A stretch of DNA of 64,000 nt, taken from contig JADDOH010000484.1 of NCBI GenBank assembly GCA_016648135.1, positions 1 to 64,000 on the forward strand, written 5' to 3'. Below are positions 57,660 to 64,000 of this stretch, one piece after another. The notes below the pieces were generated by a model that was given only the letters and a program-made list of their open reading frames with translations, did not search any database and had not been told where the DNA came from. The stretch comes from Agrypnia vestita. Taxonomy: Eukaryota; Arthropoda; Insecta; Trichoptera; Phryganeidae. The translations under genes were made by a program, and so were the position numbers. Position 1 is the first letter of the stretch. Each line of letters starts with the position of its first letter.

Positions 57660-58045
57660 ATAACTTTGTTTTCACCAGTTTTGTATTTAAAATTATCAAC
57701 ATGTTTCAGAGCCCATGGCCCCATCGTCAGGAAACAATTGTATAGCAACAAATTAAAAATCAAAAATCAAAGTATAGACAGTCAAAATATAAAAATATAA
57801 ATGGGAAATTAATAATAAAGAAGTAACATTATTGATTTCCCTTATATTACTTTTATATTTTTTTTGTCCATAATTCGATTTTTGATTTTTAATTTGTTAG
57901 TATACAATTGTATCCTGACGAAGGGGCCATGGGCTCTGAAACATGTTGATATTTTTCAATATAAAAGTGGTGAAAGCAAAGTTAATTTTTATTAATTATA
58001 TTAATAATGTCATCACAAAATTATTTTGCTTCTCTGAAGAAATTA
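57660..58045. mobile_element. Foldback element, family F3, copy 2
   Basis: Arms 57668-57775 and 57875-57985 are inverted copies. They contain CATGTTTCAGAGCCCATGGC/GCCATGGGCTCTGAAACATG and CAATTGTAT. The downstream TTATATTAATAATGTCATCA and AAAATTATTTTGCTTCTCTG are shared with copy 1. The two copies differ in the loop. Confidence 0.85.
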
Positions 58046-58104
58046 TCCAAGAGATTTTATTTAAATAAATTATATTTAAATAAATTGTGAGACGCATAAA
58101 CACC

Positions 58105-58195
58105 CGTCTCGCTCACACTTCGCGGTCCGCTTGCCGTGCGCCTCGCGCGGCGCGACACACGCATTTAGATCTCCTTCCGGTCCAGGCGCAGATTA
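58105..58195. other. Short CpG-rich island
   Basis: CGTCTCGCTCACACTTCGCG, GTCCGCTTGCCGTGCG and CTCGCGCGGCGCGACACACG stand out in AT-rich DNA. I do not recognise it. It could be a mobile fragment or a small regulatory island. Confidence 0.4.
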
Positions 58196-58599
58196 GGGAG
58201 TAACAATACAGGAAATAAATATGTACGTACAGATGCCTGTGTGTCATTGCGCTCAAATCCCGAATAAATCCGCGTATCGAGACGAAACATAGTACATTAC
58301 ATAAACGTTTTTGAAACTGATTTAAATACAGTGCGGAGATTACAAAATGAATATGCTTTTGGTAATTTGATTTTATAAACAAAAGGGATGTAAATAAAAA
58401 AAACAGAATATATGTTAATAAGATAAAAGGTAGATGAAAAGAAATAAAAATTGTGAAAAATATATAAATAATCATTTAAAAAAATGCAAAAAAATATTAC
58501 TCTTAGGATGAATAAGACTGTAAAGTATTGCGGTCTAGCTCTGTTACACCCTGTATTATTATTCTTCTATCCCTTATCCTATTGGGTCGGGATACACTC

Positions 58600-59041
58600 T
58601 GTTTATATTACGAAATTATTTTCGGTGACTGTGTTTTTAAAGTTATGGTATAAACTATCAAACAAACTGAAACAAACAAACAGCTTACCGCAGTTAAAAA
58701 AAAACAATTAAAAGACCCACATATTATATTATATAGACCTGTGCGACGAAAACACCAAATTTTTCCAGGACCTCTAAACTATAGCTTAAACTATCAATTA
58801 CGTTTTTAGGCGTGTAATCTAGTGTTTAAATAAAAGTAAATAAGTTATTGAGCCATTAAGTTGTTTTGTGTATGTGTATGTGTAAAATACTGCATAAAAA
58901 AAATGGTGTATTTTATTTATATGTGTGTATATGTGTAATGTATATGGTAAAAAAAAACTATATAATGTAAACTATATAAGTGTAAAATGCTCTTGAGGTG
59001 GGTTCTCAAGAAAATGGCACTTTATATAAATAAATAAATAC
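58600..59041 (+). pseudogene. CR1/L2-like LINE 3' end (second copy)
   Basis: Codons near 58633-58710 read LKLWYKLSNKLKQTNSLPQL then KK. They are collinear with the C-terminus of the LINE at 28.4 kb (PKLWNKLPNKLRQTDSLPLF). A 3' UTR with CTTGAGGTGGGTTCTCAAGAAAATGGCAC follows and ends in (AAAT)n at 59029-59042. It is a severely 5'-truncated, dead insertion. Confidence 0.85.
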
Positions 59042-59394
59042 ATTGCAATTATTATCAGAATTTTCTATCCATTGCTGACTTTAAAGCAGCCCGTTGGCCT
59101 CTGATTCTCCCGGATATTATTGGATAACCGCATTAATTTGCGCCGTTATTCATTCTCTGATCGATGTGACCTGTTCATTAGCTTTCATTTTTTACTCTGT
59201 TCATGTAAATCAACCTCTCTGTTCGCTTAAACATACGATTCTCTTCCTATTTCTTTTCGTGATGCCTGATTTCCCTGCTCTGTTACCCGCAGTTTCTGGA
59301 TATCACTTTTTTTGAAACTCCATGATTTGCAGCTACGCATGAGTACCTACCAGAAAAATATTGTTTGAATATAATTTCGTTGCCTTTAAATCAC
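59042..59394. other. Intron-like patch, no exon called
   Basis: Pyrimidine-rich, non-repeated sequence (CTGATTCTCCCGGATATTAT, ATGCCTGATTTCCCTGCTCTG). The 73-codon ORF here has no splice or homology support. Confidence 0.4.
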
Positions 59395-59640
59395 ACAACA
59401 TGCTAAAATGCTCTACGGTCTTCTGATGGTAACTATGGGTGGAATCGATGAACGTTATATAGTTTAAAGTGATCACTTAAGCCAGCTTACGACCGGAAAG
59501 TAAGTCCTGTAATTACCAGAAAAAGACTTTTACAAGTACATACTTTCCCATATAAATAGCTTCGTCTCTGGGAGCGATCTATAATTAATCTTAATCAATG
59601 ATGATCTAAAATCCAGTATATGTGTCCTTAAGAATCTGAA
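59395..59640 (+). repeat. Family Q, copy 7
   Basis: GGTGGAATCGATGAACGTTA, AAGTGATCACTTAAGCCAGC, CCCATATAAATAGCTTCGTC and TCTAAAATCCAGTAT in family order. Confidence 0.8.
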
Positions 59641-60369
59641 CATACTCAAAAAATAAGATATTGTTAGTAATTTTGTGACTATATTTATGTAAATAAACAA
59701 TAGGAAATATTATAATTATTAACTAAATATAAGAAACTGGTTGTAGTAAAAAATATTAATTAACAAAAGTATCGCTAACAATTCGAATATTTACCTCTAT
59801 GCAAGTTTTGTCTTTAATCATTTTAATATTCTATATAAAAAACATTATTTTAATTTGTATCTGCACTGAAGATGTTTTCTTTTGTTCAAACAAGTACCTA
59901 CTGTTTATTTTAAATTGTATTAATTATATGAAATTTAAGTGTAATTATGAACCTCCAGACAACAAAGCGTCGTTATTGAAATTTTCATAGTAATAAAATA
60001 TTATATAAGTTGGATGTACATTATGATTCTAAAAAATTAACACAATATATATTAATATTCTTAAAAATTAACATATGTAAGTAATGCTTAAAAGCGAGGT
60101 TCCAAATAATAATAATAATAATAATAAATTGAGATAAATCATTTAAGTTGACGTGAACGAGCATAATGTCGATATTATCGACTAAATAATTATAATTAAT
60201 TAGGTTTTGTTCAACGTGTCAGTTCGTTTGAAAATTATTATCAGAATTTAGTTCCAGGTATTTCCTTATATTAAACAAAATATGAGTACCAATTTGAATG
60301 ATAATTTCACAAAATATACAAATTTTTCATCAGTGCTTTTATATAATGGATTTTTATTTTTTAAATAGA
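59641..60369. other. AT-rich spacer, no gene seen
   Basis: Contains an (AAT)n microsatellite near 60109-60126. Confidence 0.5.
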
Positions 60370-60545
60370 GTTACGAACACGGAATACGTGTCACATTGAT
60401 ACTCTTACTATTTTAAAACTAAGCTAAACGTTTGTGCTATGAAAATAGGACTATCTTGCCGGTCTGGAGTGAGATTCAAACCCGCGACCTTTGGTTCACG
60501 AGGCGAGAGTTCTAACCACGAGACCAATAAGCTACTCGACAACAA
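60370..60545 (-). mobile_element. tRNA-derived SINE, family C, copy 1
   Basis: On the minus strand AGTAGCTTATTGGTCTCGTG then GTTAGAACTCTCGCC form the head, with GCGGGTTTGAATCTC as B box (60472-60485). The body (AATACGTGTCACATTGATAC read on plus) recurs in the next copy. Tail fusion and family repetition argue against a tRNA gene. Confidence 0.75.
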
Positions 60546-61104
60546 CATCTGCTAGATTATTTTTAAAATATCCTAAAACTGGAATTGTTTTCCTACTTTA
60601 TACGGATTTAAGTATATTCAATCGTTTTCAATATTGCAAAATATTCGGACAGTTTGTAGTCAGAATCATTATATGTTTTCTTTTATAAAGTATATATCTA
60701 TTATATATTAGGTAAATTTTATATTGTGTGGCAAATATTGGAAACTCGTCACAATCCCTGAAAATGTGCTTTATGTACATTATATGCATCACTAATCTAA
60801 TTATAACTATTGACTTTCACTTTTCCTCCTTATTATCAATGAGTTTTATCTGTCAATAGATCAATAAATTATTATTTTTATGTTAATATTTAATTTAAAA
60901 AGCCTGTTAAATAATTTATCATTGTCCTATTTATGTATTTATGAAATCCCGTTGGATGATCAAATAAATAAATAAATAAATATGTCATATAATTTAAGAT
61001 AAAGTATGCATAGTTTTTACCTACTTTTACATCTGAAACTTATGATGTTTATTATTATAAGGTAATTACTGAAAGTGTCAATGCTATAGAGCTGATGCAT
61101 TTGT

Positions 61105-61280
61105 TGCAATAGATGCGAACATGGAATACGTGTCGCATCAATATTCCTACTTTTTCGAAATAAGCTAAATGATTGTGCTACGTACATAGAATTAACTTGC
61201 TGGTATCCTGGAATGGGGTTCAAACCATCGACCGCCAGATCATAAGGCAAGAATTAGGACCACTAAGCTATGCAATTACG
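61105..61280 (-). mobile_element. tRNA-derived SINE, family C, copy 2
   Basis: Same order on the minus strand: CATAGCTTAGTGGTCCTAAT, GCGGTCGATGGTTTGAACCC as B box, then the body AATACGTGTCGCATCAATAT read on plus. Both copies have the same orientation, about 730 bp apart. Confidence 0.75.
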
Positions 61281-62449
61281 ACAAAAAATTATAAAAGAAC
61301 TGGTTTTATTCGGAAACCGCTTTATTTAAAATAATAGACTCGAATGGTTACAGATATATAGATAATCAATTCATCCCAGCGGTCATTTTTTATTACATAT
61401 CTTTCTGCTTTCATCAAATATCCAATTCTTTCCGAGTACAAATACTTGTAAAATCAAAAGATATTAAATAAAAATGCATTTCTGATGATTTAATAATTCA
61501 AATATACCTAGTCCATTTATCCTAGTCCAAGTCTGCTTGCAATATTATGTATACATATGTTCTTAAGCGAAGCTTTTATCAAGTTTATCCGGATATGGCA
61601 TCGTGCATAGGAGAATAGCAAACCGCTTTATTATACAGGGAACATTCTAGACAGAAGCAGCTTCAGATAAGGAGTTGAATGACCGCAACGGAAAACAATA
61701 TTCAGACTTTGCACAACGAAAACAAATCAAGAAGTTTCCATTCGTTCCGAACGCAATTAAAATTAAAACGAATGAAGAGTCTGCAATATAAAACAATGCC
61801 GCCGATGCTACTATTATTCTAGGGGTATTTTTAAGGCTATACTGCCGATTCAACATGAATAAAAATACACCTTGTTTGACGGCAAAGCAATAATCGTCCG
61901 CAATTATTAATCTGTTTATTTACGAACTAACTTTCATGTTTTTGAATTACAAGCCTGCAAACCGCGGTAATAATTTAAGGAGGATTAAAAAAGCCTTTTT
62001 TGCTCGACATTTCAATGAGCGGATTTTTGTGAAAAAATATATTGAGGTATTCTGAAGTTACGCTGTACCCTATATCTTGTAATATATATTTAAAAAAAGT
62101 AACCCATAAAAACCAAGTTTTTATTATACTCCCTTTCTTTGTAAAATATAACAATAATTAAAGATGAATTAAAACATATAACATAACACTAAACTTGCAG
62201 TAATTTAATATATTTCTAAAATGTCAGATGTTTTGAGCTTTGATAAGACACTTCATGCTTTGAAGATTAAATTCTAAAAACATTTGACAGTCAATTTAGA
62301 TTTTCGACATTCGTAGTGAAGTATCTATTATGCATACCGACGGAGTAATTCAAATTTAGAAAATATTCCGCGACGTTATCGGGCCGCCGTAATTTAAAGT
62401 TTTCTTATGAATCCAATTTGAAAAAAACCAATAAAATTTCTAAAAGTAA
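61281..62449. other. AT-rich spacer, no gene seen
   Basis: No motif, splice-bounded ORF or family repeat recognised. Confidence 0.5.
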
Positions 62450-62645
62450 GAAATTATACTATAATTATTAATTTTTTTTAACAAAAATTTGATAGATCTT
62501 CTTGATAGTCGCCACGAGTCTACTTGCGAAGTTTCAGCTCGATTGGATCACGGGAAAAGGGTCAAAAATCGATCCAAAGTTTTTGTTGACAGCAAGCCAG
62601 CAAGCAACCAAACACCACGAGTTAATATAAAGGGAGTAAAAAATT
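62450..62645 (+). repeat. Dispersed repeat family S, copy 2
   Basis: TTTGATAGATCTTCTTGATA, GTCGCCACGAGTCTACTTGC, TCGATTGGATCACGGGAAAA and AATCGATCCAAAGTTTTTGT are shared, inverted, with 48.3-48.5 kb. Confidence 0.75.
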
Positions 62646-62744
62646 AAATAAAGCATCGAATCAATACTTTGTTCATTCGTAAGCAAGGTATTTAAAGTAA
62701 GCAACGGTGGGCAATGAGAAACACAGTGTTAACGGAGAATTAAT

Positions 62745-62845
62745 AAGAATGTGAATGAGGCGAGAGCTGTGAGTCACGATAGAAAAGTATGGCGCTCCAT
62801 TCTCTCTGCTGACTCCGCGCAAGGAAATTACCTGATGATAGACTA
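62745..62845 (+). pseudogene. RTE-type LINE 3' end
   Basis: AATGTGAATGAGGCGAGAGC, then AGAAAAGTATGGCGCTCCATTC, then TCTCTGCTGACTCCGCGCAA encode NEARAV..DRKVWRSILSAD, the extreme C-terminus seen at 16.5, 25.0 and 41.3 kb. Confidence 0.75.
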
Positions 62846-62894
62846 TTTAGTTAGTCTTACCACTATTTTCCCATCAGGGGAGTGACTTTGTTTA

Positions 62895-63112
62895 ACTGTA
62901 TCTATTTCTTGTATGATTGTTGACAGTGGTGCGATTTTCTGTAGACGCCGCTTGCACTCATATGAGATAAAGTGGCGTGGGGAGGATTACCACTCAGGAT
63001 ACATAATTGACGAATTGGTTGGCGTAAGTGTAAGGCCCGGATATGGGAGCTATCGCTCATAAAAGGGCCCCGGGTATGTGGTGGGTCCCTTTTCACAGTT
63101 AGGCTTCAAAAC
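62895..63112 (-). mobile_element. SINE family B body fragment
   Basis: On the minus strand GGGACCCACCACATACCCGG, CTTTTATGAGCG and CCCATATCCGGGCCTTACAC match the body of the 23.6-kb SINE. The tRNA-like head is not seen. Confidence 0.55.
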
Positions 63113-63175
63113 GTTTAATAATATGTTATCATGTTATTGCTCACGCGGAGAAAATGTATTTTCTAAGCATAATAC

Positions 63176-63802
63176 TGTCACGTGTCGTGGCTGCGGGAGG
63201 AATTAATGAAACGCTGGAATTTAATAATGGATTTATTAAATACTGATTAATTAATTAAACAAACGTACGTCTCATAACACTATTTAACTTAACGCTATTG
63301 TTTGAATTGAACTATTTATTACATTTTTCGTTTGTAAATAGACACTTTATAATCACTTTAACACTTTATTCACTATTCACTAGAACATTCCATCTAATTT
63401 CTGCACGTATTATTTGCTCCAGTTTATTTCGCTACGTAAGAACTTTTCCAGATTATTCGCTTGAATATCGCACATGAGTAAGCACTTCACTTAATTATCT
63501 GTCGCTTAGTTCACACGCCATGGTAACACGGTGATTTCTGAACCATCGATAATTCTCTAGTGTTTACTAGACTTTTCCACTGTTCACTCGCAAGTTCTCG
63601 TAACATCCAGGTGTTCCTGGAAAGTTGCAGACGTCTCTCGAAAGCTGTAGGTAATTCTAGACCCTTCGATAGTATCGTGCCAACTTCAAACAACTGTCAC
63701 TTGAAAGAAGTGCGTAATTCTTTTTAGCCTCGTAACAATACATTTTAATTAAATTAAATCATATTTAAAAATACGATATTATTTTGCGGTGGAGGTGGGA
63801 CA
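63176..63802 (-). mobile_element. HSE-family LTR, copy 6 (probably 3' LTR of an element continuing right)
   Basis: On the minus strand it opens TGTCCCACCTCCACCGC and closes AATTCCAGCGTTTCATTAATTCC...CACGTGACA. The close matches the 12.5-kb copy (TTTCCAGTGTTTTCATTTG...CATGACA). Just upstream of the start lies a purine-rich ATGAGGTGG. Bases flanking the two ends do not match, so it is not a clean solo LTR. GAA/TTC pentamers are present but less regular (GTTCCTGGAAAG near 63614-63625). Confidence 0.55.
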
Positions 63803-64000
63803 CCACCTCATGACTTTGATACTATATTGGGTCAAGACGGTAGTTATCAAAAATATTCAAAGTGTCATTAGAAACCATAATATTTAGGTCTGAAATTGGA
63901 TGCTGGTATAACTGATGTACCCATTAAAATTTTCAGATGATGATATTTTTGCTATTTCCTAAAAGAATTAGATTCTTGTCTAAATGAAATGGTTAATGGA

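Noticed and set aside
58113..58475. 120-codon minus ORF ending in an Arg/Ala/Cys-rich tail
   Set aside because: The tail is the CpG island translated; the rest is low-complexity AT-rich sequence with no motif.
60462..60537. Functional tRNA gene on the minus strand
   Set aside because: The same head with a shared body recurs 730 bp away; the family pattern indicates a SINE.

Overview
This is an AT-rich, animal-type nuclear window made almost entirely of non-coding DNA and old mobile elements. It has no bacterial gene organisation and no long intact ORF apart from one broken reverse transcriptase. The best organismal guess is an insect, probably a moth or butterfly. The reasons are a short Helitron with a GCGAAGCCGCG-type hairpin before CTAG, many 3'-truncated RTE-type LINE tails, tRNA-derived SINEs, and very AT-rich spacers. 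This assignment is an inference.

Region 1-9438 differs in composition from the rest. A direct repeat (about 1901-2756 and 8579-9438) ends identically in ...CGTTACA at both copies. Directly after the left copy is a TGG-starting, primer-binding-site-like sequence. I read this as a large non-autonomous (LARD-like) LTR retroelement whose left end lies outside the window. Its inside holds a 7-bp minisatellite of about 44 copies, a set of diverged GGGGGAAG-led segments, and tandem repeats of about 131, 122 and 334 bp.

Region 9439-28000 is AT-rich spacer. It carries a heat-shock-element-rich LTR (about 12.06-12.59 kb), SINEs, two nearly perfect ~100-bp-arm palindromes, RTE fragments, a GC-rich block (19.6-20.35 kb) and a promoter-like block (20.8-21.24 kb).

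Region 28142-30386 is a 5'-truncated CR1/L2-like LINE on the minus strand. Its RT frame is interrupted by one in-frame UGA inside a 24-nt palindrome. It is inserted in another repeat and flanked by CATTA on both sides.

Region 31.6-64 kb contains the Helitron, more HSE-bearing LTRs (33.1, 44.8, 51.8-52.7 and probably 63.2-63.8 kb), foldback elements, LINE tails and SINEs. Between them are low-repeat, GC-richer patches that look intronic. Two small splice-bounded open segments stand out as candidate internal exons: 46193-46261 (+) and 56453-56542 (-). If real, the window lies in large introns of otherwise unseen genes.

The recurring theme is heat-shock-element arrays in one LTR family scattered over the window, and independently in the Helitron. 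These would be candidate mobile heat-responsive promoters.
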